From: Lachnospiraceae bacterium | GTDB lineage: Bacteria; Bacillota_A; Clostridia; Lachnospirales; Lachnospiraceae | Assembly: GCA_017516285.1 (NCBI GenBank) | Contig: JAFXDD010000014.1 | Coordinates: forward strand, 1-26,220 | Reading direction: 5' to 3' | DNA length: 26,220 nt | Shown here: piece after piece, positions 1 through 7,959 of the stretch | How the letters are laid out: every line of letters starts with the position of its first letter | How positions within the stretch are numbered: the stretch's first letter is position 1 | Notes under the pieces: model-generated | Told to the model about the DNA's origin: nothing | The model's database searches: none | The model's input: only the letters and a program-made list of their open reading frames with translations | Translations under genes and position numbers: made by a program

Positions 1-2598
1 ATATTTGCACCGGAAAATACTACCGAAAAAACTATTAGTTGGAGCAGTACTGATACTAACATAGCAACGGTAGATGAAAATGGTAAGATAACAGCATTAG
101 CAAAGGGGTCTGCTACTATTACAGCAACTGGAGCAAGTAATTTGACGGCAACCTGTACTGTTACAGTAACAGAACGTGGGAACACAATTATAATCAATGG
201 TGGCTTTGAAGATACTGAAACAATGAAGGTTGCAGCTATACCTGGTTCTACAACTGCAATAGGTATCACCGGTTGGAAATATTATGTTAATAATAGTACA
301 AGTGTAAATGCTGCTACAATGAATTTTGAGATAGCAGAAAACGGTGGACGCAATCAAGCGCAAGCCATGAAGGTATATGCCAGCGAAATCGCAGAGAATG
401 GAAAAGGCAAAGGTGTAGTAATACAAAGTCAAATCTCAATGTTGGAAAAAGATACAACATATTTGTTAACTGTGCATGCCAAGGCTGACCTGAATATGAA
501 CGATGATTCAAAAGTAAAAGCAATTTTATATAATGGAAAGACAAATGTTGCTACAACCACTGCGTTCCAAGCTAGTGCAGCTAAGGATGATTGGTATGTT
601 ATCACGAAAGAATTTACTTTGAATGAAGCTGTTAGTAGCAGTGGAGTTAGGATAGAGATTGAAGCGGACAATATTAAAACGACGGAAGGTTATTGGCTGT
701 TTGATGACATCTCTATAGTTCAAGTTCCGACTATTACTATTCAGCCGTCAGTGTTAAAACTTGAGACAGGAGACAACACCGAAATTATAGCAACTATTAC
801 TGACCCTCATAAAGTGCTGGGTGAAGTACCAGACTTATCATGTATTAGTAATAATACGGATGTAGCTACAGTAATACAGGAAAATGGTAAGTTCTCTGTT
901 AAGACGATGAATGAAGGAACGGCAGCAATAACTGTAACGGCAGCTTCATCTGATGGAAAGAATAGTATCAGTGCAGAGTGTGCTGTGACAGTAATACCAA
1001 GAAGGATTATTTCTAATGGTGATTTTGCCGAGGGAACAGATAAGTGGACAAACGGACAGGGTACAGATGTAGCCTATACAAGTGTTGCAGAAGGACGTAC
1101 CGACAATGCATTGAAGGTAGCACCAAGTGATGGTATTACCGGTGCAGTAGCAGGTATCTTTGAGCAGATTCTGGATACCAAGGTATCTGATGGATTATTA
1201 GTAAGCGGAAGCAAATATTTGGTGACAGCATATGTAAAGCCGGTAGGTGCTAACAGTGATTCTAAGGTAACGGTTTCCTGGTTCGATTCTGAAAGTGCAA
1301 CAGCACAGAAAGCGGAGATTGAGGCAGGTACATCTACAGACTGGATTCCGGTTACCTTTGAGTTTACAGCAGGTGATATGTCAGCAGCAGGAACCAGCCT
1401 GAAGGTACAGGCATCCAATCTGACAAGCGGTTACTGGTTATTTGATGATATTTCTATTAAGAGAGTTCCGTATGTTTCTTTATCACAGGCAGAAATGGAT
1501 ATTGTCGTTGGTGAAAGGGAAGAAATCGATGCAACTATGATAGACCCGGACTACATACTGGATAAGACCGGTGCATTTGATTACAGCAGTGCGGATGAAA
1601 GTATTGCGAAGGTAGATTTAAGAGGCAGAGTAACTGGTGTAAGCGCAGGAACTACGACGATTACCGTGACGAACGCATATTATCCTGATTATAGTGCAAC
1701 CTTTACGGTTAATGTAAGCACGATAGATTTGACTGCTATTTCTCTTCCGGCGACCTTGAATCTGTGTGAAGCAGAGCAAGAAGTGCTTACCGTAACTTTT
1801 ACACCTGCAAACGCTACGAATCAGCAGATTACCTGGAGTAGCAGCGATGCAAGCATTGCGGCAGTGGATGAAAACGGTCTGGTTACTGGCATGGAGGCAG
1901 GTACAGTGACTATTACAGCAATCGGAGCAGGTAATTTGACAGCAACCTGTACGGTAACAGTACGTAAGAGTACTACACTGCTTACCAAAGAAGCAAAGAT
2001 TACAAGTACTACCTATCAAGAAGTATTAGACAGCTTTGAAGAATTTGTTACAAATAATACAAGTGATGAAGCAATCTATTCACTCTATGAAGAGCCAGCA
2101 AACGGTGTGCTGACTGTAAATGAAGACGGTAGCTTCTCTTATATTCCTAGAAATGGACAGGTTGGTGACAGTGAAACATTTACTGTTAGCGTGAATGCAG
2201 GTACAGAGTACGCTTTCTTGAAGGGAACCATTGAACTCGTAGAAACTATTGATGACAGCGATAGCGATACTGATACTGATAGCGATAGCGATGCTGATAG
2301 TGATAGCGATACCGGCAGTGATACCGACAGCGACACTGACAGTGATAGCATCAGCAATACTACAGGTGACAGCAGTAGTGACACTAACAGCAATACCGGT
2401 GAAGATTCCACAGCAGATGATACCGAGTCAGATGATGCAGACACTGAGGAAGTTGCAGGTGATACCGCTGAAAGTACAAAGGCTGCAAATGCAACCAAGA
2501 CCGGTGATAATAGCAATATGGGACTATGGTTATTGTTACTGTCAGCAGCAGTGGCAGCATTTGGTGGTGCAGGCTACACCTTTTATAAGAAAAAGTAA
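1..2598 (+). CDS. Large cell-surface protein, Ig-like (Big_2) and CBM4/9-like modules, sortase-anchored; 5' end outside the window
   Basis: The reading frame is open from base 1, so only the C-terminal 865 residues are visible. In order: the end of a Big_2 Ig-like domain (about 1-58), a CBM4/9-like beta-sandwich (about 60-240, ending in a YWLFDDISI motif), an Ig-like domain (240-332), a second CBM4/9-like module (333-485, again ending YWLFDDISI), two more Big_2 domains (485-660), a cadherin-like module (660-748), a Ser/Asp-rich stalk (750-825), and a sorting signal ATKTGD (831-836) followed by a hydrophobic segment and a KKK tail. The sorting motif lacks the classical LPXTG leucine-proline, but the layout is that of a sortase substrate. 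Inferred role: wall-anchored binding of carbohydrate. It lies 93 bp upstream of a secreted polysaccharide lyase. Substrate is unknown, and any catalytic domain would lie upstream of the window. Confidence 0.85.
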   Translation: MFAPENTTEKTISWSSTDTNIATVDENGKITALAKGSATITATGASNLTATCTVTVTERGNTIIINGGFEDTETMKVAAIPGSTTAIGITGWKYYVNNSTSVNAATMNFEIAENGGRNQAQAMKVYASEIAENGKGKGVVIQSQISMLEKDTTYLLTVHAKADLNMNDDSKVKAILYNGKTNVATTTAFQASAAKDDWYVITKEFTLNEAVSSSGVRIEIEADNIKTTEGYWLFDDISIVQVPTITIQPSVLKLETGDNTEIIATITDPHKVLGEVPDLSCISNNTDVATVIQENGKFSVKTMNEGTAAITVTAASSDGKNSISAECAVTVIPRRIISNGDFAEGTDKWTNGQGTDVAYTSVAEGRTDNALKVAPSDGITGAVAGIFEQILDTKVSDGLLVSGSKYLVTAYVKPVGANSDSKVTVSWFDSESATAQKAEIEAGTSTDWIPVTFEFTAGDMSAAGTSLKVQASNLTSGYWLFDDISIKRVPYVSLSQAEMDIVVGEREEIDATMIDPDYILDKTGAFDYSSADESIAKVDLRGRVTGVSAGTTTITVTNAYYPDYSATFTVNVSTIDLTAISLPATLNLCEAEQEVLTVTFTPANATNQQITWSSSDASIAAVDENGLVTGMEAGTVTITAIGAGNLTATCTVTVRKSTTLLTKEAKITSTTYQEVLDSFEEFVTNNTSDEAIYSLYEEPANGVLTVNEDGSFSYIPRNGQVGDSETFTVSVNAGTEYAFLKGTIELVETIDDSDSDTDTDSDSDADSDSDTGSDTDSDTDSDSISNTTGDSSSDTNSNTGEDSTADDTESDDADTEEVAGDTAESTKAANATKTGDNSNMGLWLLLLSAAVAAFGGAGYTFYKKK
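2245..2460 (+). repeat. Ser-Asp codon repeat tract (surface protein stalk)
   Basis: The DNA alternates GAT/GAC with AGC/AGT and ACT/ACC codons, giving an SD/TD-rich stalk like the spacer of Gram-positive adhesins. The tract is imperfect at DNA level, decaying after about 2360. It could vary in length by slippage. Inference only. Confidence 0.75.
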
Positions 2599-2691
2599 CT
2601 GATTTTTTTAAAGTGATACGGTATAAATAGGGCCCTAAGTACCGGAAAATGTAATAAGAAATACTAAAAATTTGAAGGAGGTAAATAGAGC

Positions 2692-5600
2692 ATGAAAGAA
2701 AAATTTGTACAATTTATGCGCAAGCATAAAATTGCATTTTGCTTAGGTTTGGTAAGCCTGATAATGGTCACTATATCAACAGTATACCTGCGGGATATTA
2801 TATCAGTGAATGCTGAAGAACCTGTAGTAACTCTTCCTGAAATTCCAGATGAGCACCCCTATGTATTTGTAAATGAAGAATATATAGAGGAACTTCTGAA
2901 TTTAAAGGATAATGAGTACTATTCAGAGGCATATACGTGGGTTTCCAATAAGGCAAAAGAAAAACTACCTTCTCAGCCAGAGAATGGTTATCTATCTTCA
3001 TCTATTAGTCGTCAGCTTGAAACAAGAGCATTTATGTATATGCTTGGAGAGATAAGTGAAGTCGATGCGCAGGAGACGGTACAATTTACTATCGAATATC
3101 TGAAAAATGCAAAAACAAGCCAGTCAGGTTCTATTAATATTTACAAGGATTTTGGTACACAGGGGATTCAGACCGGAGCACTGGTGTATGACTGGTGTTA
3201 TGACATTATGACAGCAAAACAGCGTAAAGAGTTGACAACATTAATAAAAAATCTTATGTATGCAGATGAACAACCGTGTACCCCGGATAGCGCAGCATCC
3301 TGGTATGAAGTGGGAGGAAAGGCAGTAGGTCAGCCGTTGATTTACAATAGTATTGCCGCTGTAGCAATTTATGATACTTATCCGGAAATCTATGAAGCAG
3401 TCATGCCGAAGATTTTAGGAAGTATGGCAGAGGCTGTAAAGATATACGGAGAAGTAGGTGCACTTTCTGATGGTTCCATAGCTTATACACGTGATTACTA
3501 TGCATATCACGTTGCTGTTTTATTGGAACGATTAGGTTATGAACATGAGCAATATTATGGAAATCAGACGAATATTGGATACAAGATGCTTTATTCCCGT
3601 ACACCATATGGTGCCCTCATAAAGCAGGGGGATGACTTTACCCAGTCCTCTTATGTGATAGGTCAGTATACAAATCGAAGTGAGACAAAAGATGATATGG
3701 CAATGCTTAGTGCAATATATAATGATCCATATCTGAAGTTCCAGTATATCAAAGAAAATACAAGCGAAAGTACGCTATTTGCACTGTTATTTAATTCCAG
3801 TGAAGTGATACCGGAATTACCGGATGATTTACCATTGGCTTTTGAAGTAGGAGAGCCTAGAAGTGAGATTATGGTAAGAACCTCCTGGCAGGATGGCTTG
3901 GATTCTCCAACAGTGGTAGCGTACATGAATATGAATAACCGTAGAAGCGGTGACCATGACCATGCTCATATGGGTGAATTTCAGTTATACTATAAAGGAC
4001 CTTTAACTATGTCAGCCGGTCGATATACAGGTGAAGGATGGGGAAAGGATCATTGGGAAAATTATTATACCAGAAGTATTTCAGCAAACTGTGTTACAGT
4101 TTATGACCCGGATGAAAAATTTACTTATGGAGAAACAAGTCAGTGGACTGCTGAGGCAAATGATGGTGGTCAGAAGATGACAGAGTATAAGTTCTCTTTA
4201 GATAAGAATATGGCCGATGCAAATTTAGTAACAGAAACAGAAGCCAGCTTTATCGGACCAAACGAGTACACCCCTGCATTTTCTTATATAAAGGGTGACC
4301 TTACAAACGCTTATTCATCTAACAAAATGGAAAGCTATAAACGTGCCATGGTATTTATGGATACCTTTAATCAGGACTATCCGGGTGTTATGGTTGTGTT
4401 TGACCGTGTGGTTTCTACTGATGCAAGCTTCAAAAAGAACTGGCTGCTGCAGGCAGTGACAGAGCCTGTTGTAGATGGCAATAAAATAACAATTACCAAT
4501 ACTGATGAAGGCTGTAACGGAAAGCTCGTAAATACGACCCTCTACCCACAAAACGTGGAAATTGAGACTGTTGGTGGTATTGGTACATTTATTTCAGATG
4601 GACAGGAATGGCCTATAGAGTATGACGAAAAAATGTCTGATGCATATATCAGTGGCTTTAGATGTGAGGTTTCACCGACAACTGCAGCTACAGAGGACAT
4701 TTTTCTGAATGCCATGTATGTAACAGATGCAAATGGCAATGTGGCAGATCTTCCGATGATTAGTGTAACCTCAAATGTGTTTATGGGTGTTGCAACCTTG
4801 GATAGACAGGTAATGTTCTCTAAGAACGGAGAAAAAGTTGGTACAGCATTTTCTGTTGAAGTTATAGACAATGGTTATGAAGAGGTTATTTGTCTTATGA
4901 CAGATGTGGCAGCAGGAAACTGGACTGTATCCGGAAATGGTACTACAGTTATCTTGGAAGCTGCAGAGGCAGAAGGTTGTCTTGTATTTACTGCACAGCC
5001 AGGTACCTATACGATTACGCCTGCAGGTGCCGATGCAGAGGCGACCGAGATGACTTGGGAAGAAGTAGAGAAAGAAAAAATCGGTGATTTTACAGTTAAA
5101 ATTGGTTCTATTTATGCATATGTAAAAAATCCAAACAGACTTGTTGAGGGTCAACCTTATATTGCTATCGCAGACATTCTTGAGAGATATCTTGGAGCAG
5201 TGACAGAGACAAATGGTAAGACTCTTACAGTAACTTTGAAGGATGGAAGAATATTTACCTTCAATGCAGGTAGTAAAGAATATACAATAAATAGTGGAAA
5301 TTCATCAAAAACAGGTGAACTTGGATATGAACCATTTTTAGATGCAAATGGTGTGTTCTATATGAACTGTGATGGTGTTTCATCTCGACTTGGTTTCAAT
5401 GCAGCGTATACAGCAAAGGCAAAGACTCTGAAGATGGTGATATATCCTTCTGATACTCAAATAGAAGGTGACGATTCAAGTAATGTTCTGTGGCCGGTAG
5501 CAATTACTGCAAGTACAAGTAGCGGCGGATATGTTCCGGATAATTTAATAGACAGAAATCTGGACGGGGCATCAAGATGGTCATCTATTGTGGCAGATGG

Positions 5601-6360
5601 TGAATGGGTATGCTTTGATCTCGGAGCTGAGATGGAGATAAGTTCTCTTCAGATTGCATTTTATAATGGTGCAAAGAGAAATTGGGTATTTGATATTCAG
5701 ATTTCCAATGATGGAGAAACCTTTACAACGGTAGATGGTATGAAAGGATTGCGTAGTAGTGGTACCACTGCTGACCTTGAAACCTTTACCTTGCCGGAAG
5801 GCACGAAAGCAAGATATGTTCGCTATGTAGGACATGGAGTGTATAACAGCGAAACATCAGCATGGATGGGTTACTATAATTCTGTTACTGAGTTTATCAT
5901 TAATGAGAAAGTAGTAAGTAACGATCCAAGTAAAGTTCTGTGGCCTGTAGCAATTACTGCAAGTACAAGTAGCGGCGGATATGTTCCGGATAATTTAATA
6001 GACAGAAATCTGGACGGGGCATCAAGATGGTCATCCATTGTGGCAGATGGTGAATGGGTATGCTTTGATCTCGGAGCTGAGATGGAGATAAGTTCTCTTC
6101 AGATTGCTTTTTATAACGGTGCAAAGAGAAATTGGGTGTTTGATATTCAGATTTCCAATGATGGAAAAAACTTTACAACGGTAGAAGGCATGGAAGGATT
6201 ACGAAGCAGCGGTACTTCTGTTAACCTTGAAACCTTTACTTTGCCTGAAGGCACTAAGGCAAGATATGTTCGCTATGTAGGACATGGAGTGTATAATAGC
6301 GAAACTTCAGCATGGATTGGTTACTATAATTCTATTACAGAATTTATAATAAACGAATAA
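2692..6360 (+). CDS. Secreted heparinase II/III-family polysaccharide lyase with two C-terminal CBM32 modules
   Basis: 1222 residues. An N-terminal signal peptide (basic MKEKF..RKHK, hydrophobic 14-30, likely cleavage after VNA near residue 41) predicts export. Residues about 45-380 look like the alpha/alpha toroid of heparinase-type lyases. Residues about 395-700 carry the beta-sandwich with the family signature GDHDHAHMGEF (420-430), whose histidines are typical metal or structural positions. Residues about 795-920 resemble a copper-amine-oxidase-like (stalk) domain. Two F5/8-type C (CBM32) domains follow at about 927-1072 and 1077-1222. The enzyme probably cleaves an acidic (uronate-containing) glycan by beta-elimination. 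No sortase motif is present, so retention would be through CBM32 binding. The start follows AAGGAGG (2675-2681). Exact PL family and substrate cannot be assigned by eye. Confidence 0.82.
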   Translation: MKEKFVQFMRKHKIAFCLGLVSLIMVTISTVYLRDIISVNAEEPVVTLPEIPDEHPYVFVNEEYIEELLNLKDNEYYSEAYTWVSNKAKEKLPSQPENGYLSSSISRQLETRAFMYMLGEISEVDAQETVQFTIEYLKNAKTSQSGSINIYKDFGTQGIQTGALVYDWCYDIMTAKQRKELTTLIKNLMYADEQPCTPDSAASWYEVGGKAVGQPLIYNSIAAVAIYDTYPEIYEAVMPKILGSMAEAVKIYGEVGALSDGSIAYTRDYYAYHVAVLLERLGYEHEQYYGNQTNIGYKMLYSRTPYGALIKQGDDFTQSSYVIGQYTNRSETKDDMAMLSAIYNDPYLKFQYIKENTSESTLFALLFNSSEVIPELPDDLPLAFEVGEPRSEIMVRTSWQDGLDSPTVVAYMNMNNRRSGDHDHAHMGEFQLYYKGPLTMSAGRYTGEGWGKDHWENYYTRSISANCVTVYDPDEKFTYGETSQWTAEANDGGQKMTEYKFSLDKNMADANLVTETEASFIGPNEYTPAFSYIKGDLTNAYSSNKMESYKRAMVFMDTFNQDYPGVMVVFDRVVSTDASFKKNWLLQAVTEPVVDGNKITITNTDEGCNGKLVNTTLYPQNVEIETVGGIGTFISDGQEWPIEYDEKMSDAYISGFRCEVSPTTAATEDIFLNAMYVTDANGNVADLPMISVTSNVFMGVATLDRQVMFSKNGEKVGTAFSVEVIDNGYEEVICLMTDVAAGNWTVSGNGTTVILEAAEAEGCLVFTAQPGTYTITPAGADAEATEMTWEEVEKEKIGDFTVKIGSIYAYVKNPNRLVEGQPYIAIADILERYLGAVTETNGKTLTVTLKDGRIFTFNAGSKEYTINSGNSSKTGELGYEPFLDANGVFYMNCDGVSSRLGFNAAYTAKAKTLKMVIYPSDTQIEGDDSSNVLWPVAITASTSSGGYVPDNLIDRNLDGASRWSSIVADGEWVCFDLGAEMEISSLQIAFYNGAKRNWVFDIQISNDGETFTTVDGMKGLRSSGTTADLETFTLPEGTKARYVRYVGHGVYNSETSAWMGYYNSVTEFIINEKVVSNDPSKVLWPVAITASTSSGGYVPDNLIDRNLDGASRWSSIVADGEWVCFDLGAEMEISSLQIAFYNGAKRNWVFDIQISNDGKNFTTVEGMEGLRSSGTSVNLETFTLPEGTKARYVRYVGHGVYNSETSAWIGYYNSITEFIINE
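5470..6357 (+). repeat. Tandem near-identical CBM32-coding repeat (2 units, 450-bp period)
   Basis: Unit 1 is 5470-5907 and unit 2 is 5920-6357, with offset exactly 450 bp (150 codons). Comparing 5485-5715 with 5935-6165 I count five substitutions, almost all silent. Divergence is higher in the last 180 bp. This points to recent duplication or ongoing gene conversion. Confidence 0.95.
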
Positions 6361-6370
6361 TTGTAATTTT

Positions 6371-6398
6371 GGCATGTCGAACTGGGCTTCGGCATGCC
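6371..6398 (+). promoter_or_regulatory. RNA hairpin between the lyase and GH28 genes
   Basis: GGCATGTCGAA (6371-6381) pairs with TTCGGCATGCC (6388-6398) around a 6-base loop CTGGGC, giving an 11-bp stem with one G-U pair. No U-run follows, so it is not a classic terminator. It may protect the upstream mRNA end or tune expression of the downstream gene. The ATG at 6394 lies inside the 3' arm, which argues against that codon as a start. Confidence 0.7.
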
Positions 6399-6438
6399 AT
6401 ATCAAGTTAATGAAAATGTCAGAAAGGACATTGCTAAA

Positions 6439-7959
6439 ATGTTAAAAATAAATTATTTTGCGACCGGAAATTCCATTACGTTATATTGGGAGAAACCGGC
6501 CGACCTGCCGAAAGGATATTGCTTCCTTGTATATGTGGATGGTAAGAAAGCAGGAGAAAATCCAAAGACACACTTCACAATTCGTCAGTTGCAGGCAGAT
6601 ACTGTTTATAAAATACAGATTGCCCTTTTAGGGGAAGATGTTGCAGAAAAGTTTGTATCAGAAGAAATGCTACTTGTTACCCGCAAAGAAAAGCGAAAGC
6701 TGGATGTAACGAAAGCCCCCTATTTGGCTGTGGGTGATGGCGTGAACTTGAATACAAAAGCATTACAGCAGGCTATGGACGATTGTGACGGGGATTCGGT
6801 TGTGTATTTTCCTGCGGGGATTTTTATGACCGGTGCACTCAGACTTCATAGCGATATGGAAGTGTATTTGGAAGAAGGTGCTGTGTTACAAGGAACTGCG
6901 GAGCCAGAAGATTATCTTCCCCGTATTCACAGTCGGTTTGAAGGATATGAGATGGAGTGCTATAGCAGCTTGTTAAACATGGGTGAGTTGGACCATAAGG
7001 CCGGATATAACTGTAAAAATGTGTTGATTCACGGAAAAGGGACCATTGCTAGCGGTGGGCGTACTCTGGCTCAAAAGGTAATAGATTCTGAGCGTGAAAG
7101 ATTAAAAGCGTATATTGAATCTCTGGGGGATGAAATAAATACCTATGAAAATTTTGATACTATCCCCGGAAGGGTACGTCCCCGCTTGATTAACATAAGT
7201 AATTGCCAGAACATAGTTATCAGCGGTTTGAAACTGGAAAATGGTGCAAGCTGGAATGTACATATGATTTATTCTGATAGTATTGTGACGCATGACTGTA
7301 CCTTCCGTTCCGAAAATGTTTGGAACGGGGACGGATGGGATCCAGATTCTTCTACAAACTGTACTATTTTTGACTGCATGTTTTATACTGGAGATGATTC
7401 TGTTGCTATTAAGTCCGGTAAAAATCCGGAGGGTAATGTGATTAACCGACCATGTGACTGTATCCGAATTTTCGATTGTAGGTGTGCTTATGGACATGGT
7501 ATTACCATGGGAAGTGAGATGTCTGGTGGTATTCGTGATGTAAAAATCTGGGATTGTGATATGAGTCGGAGTGTATACGGCATTGAAATCAAGGGTACCA
7601 AAAAGCGAGGCGGTTATGTAAGAGAAATTCATGTGAAAGATTCTAAAGTCTCACGCATCCTGTTTCACTCTGTGGGCTACAATGATGATGGGGTTGCGGC
7701 ACCGATTCCACCGGTTTTTGAAAGATGTTCCTTTGAAAACATGCAGATTTACGGAGAATATACTTTTAAAGGTGAGAGACATACTTGCGAGGCAATCGAG
7801 CTTGCAGGCTTTGATGTGCCGGGACATCAGATTAGAGACATTTTCTTTAAAAATATTTTAATTTCCTGTAAGGAGGAAGATGCAGGGAAAATAGTTGTTT
7901 TGAAGAACTGCGAGAATATTACTTTGGAGAATGTTAAATGTATGAGAGGAGATTTTTAA
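6439..7959 (+). CDS. Glycoside hydrolase family 28 (polygalacturonase-type), cytosolic
   Basis: 506 residues from the preferred ATG at 6439, which has AAAGGA (6423-6428) about 10 bases upstream. An in-frame ATG at 6394 lacks a ribosome site and is buried in a hairpin. Residues 1-85 form a fibronectin-III-like domain. Residues about 90-506 form the right-handed beta-helix of GH28. All four GH28 signatures are visible: NGDGWD (296-301, usually NTDG), GDD (318-320), GHG (352-354) and the IKG form of RIK (384-386). The Asp residues 298, 319 and 320 are the expected catalytic set. No signal peptide is present, so it should act inside the cell on imported oligosaccharides, removing a galacturonosyl or related residue (exo action inferred). 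The next gene begins immediately after the stop codon, so the two are translationally linked. Confidence 0.9.
   Translation: MLKINYFATGNSITLYWEKPADLPKGYCFLVYVDGKKAGENPKTHFTIRQLQADTVYKIQIALLGEDVAEKFVSEEMLLVTRKEKRKLDVTKAPYLAVGDGVNLNTKALQQAMDDCDGDSVVYFPAGIFMTGALRLHSDMEVYLEEGAVLQGTAEPEDYLPRIHSRFEGYEMECYSSLLNMGELDHKAGYNCKNVLIHGKGTIASGGRTLAQKVIDSERERLKAYIESLGDEINTYENFDTIPGRVRPRLINISNCQNIVISGLKLENGASWNVHMIYSDSIVTHDCTFRSENVWNGDGWDPDSSTNCTIFDCMFYTGDDSVAIKSGKNPEGNVINRPCDCIRIFDCRCAYGHGITMGSEMSGGIRDVKIWDCDMSRSVYGIEIKGTKKRGGYVREIHVKDSKVSRILFHSVGYNDDGVAAPIPPVFERCSFENMQIYGEYTFKGERHTCEAIELAGFDVPGHQIRDIFFKNILISCKEEDAGKIVVLKNCENITLENVKCMRGDF

Noticed and set aside
2254..2360. CRISPR-like short repeats
   Set aside because: The repeated units are Ser-Asp codons in frame, without equal spacers.
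2139..2516. Long Ser/Leu/Val-rich reading frame on the - strand
   Set aside because: It is the reverse image of the Ser-Asp repeat tract. No ribosome site, and its composition follows from the repeat.
7102..7632. 176-residue reading frame on the - strand inside the GH28 gene
   Set aside because: The + strand carries clear GH28 motifs across this stretch, and the - strand frame has no recognisable motif or ribosome site.
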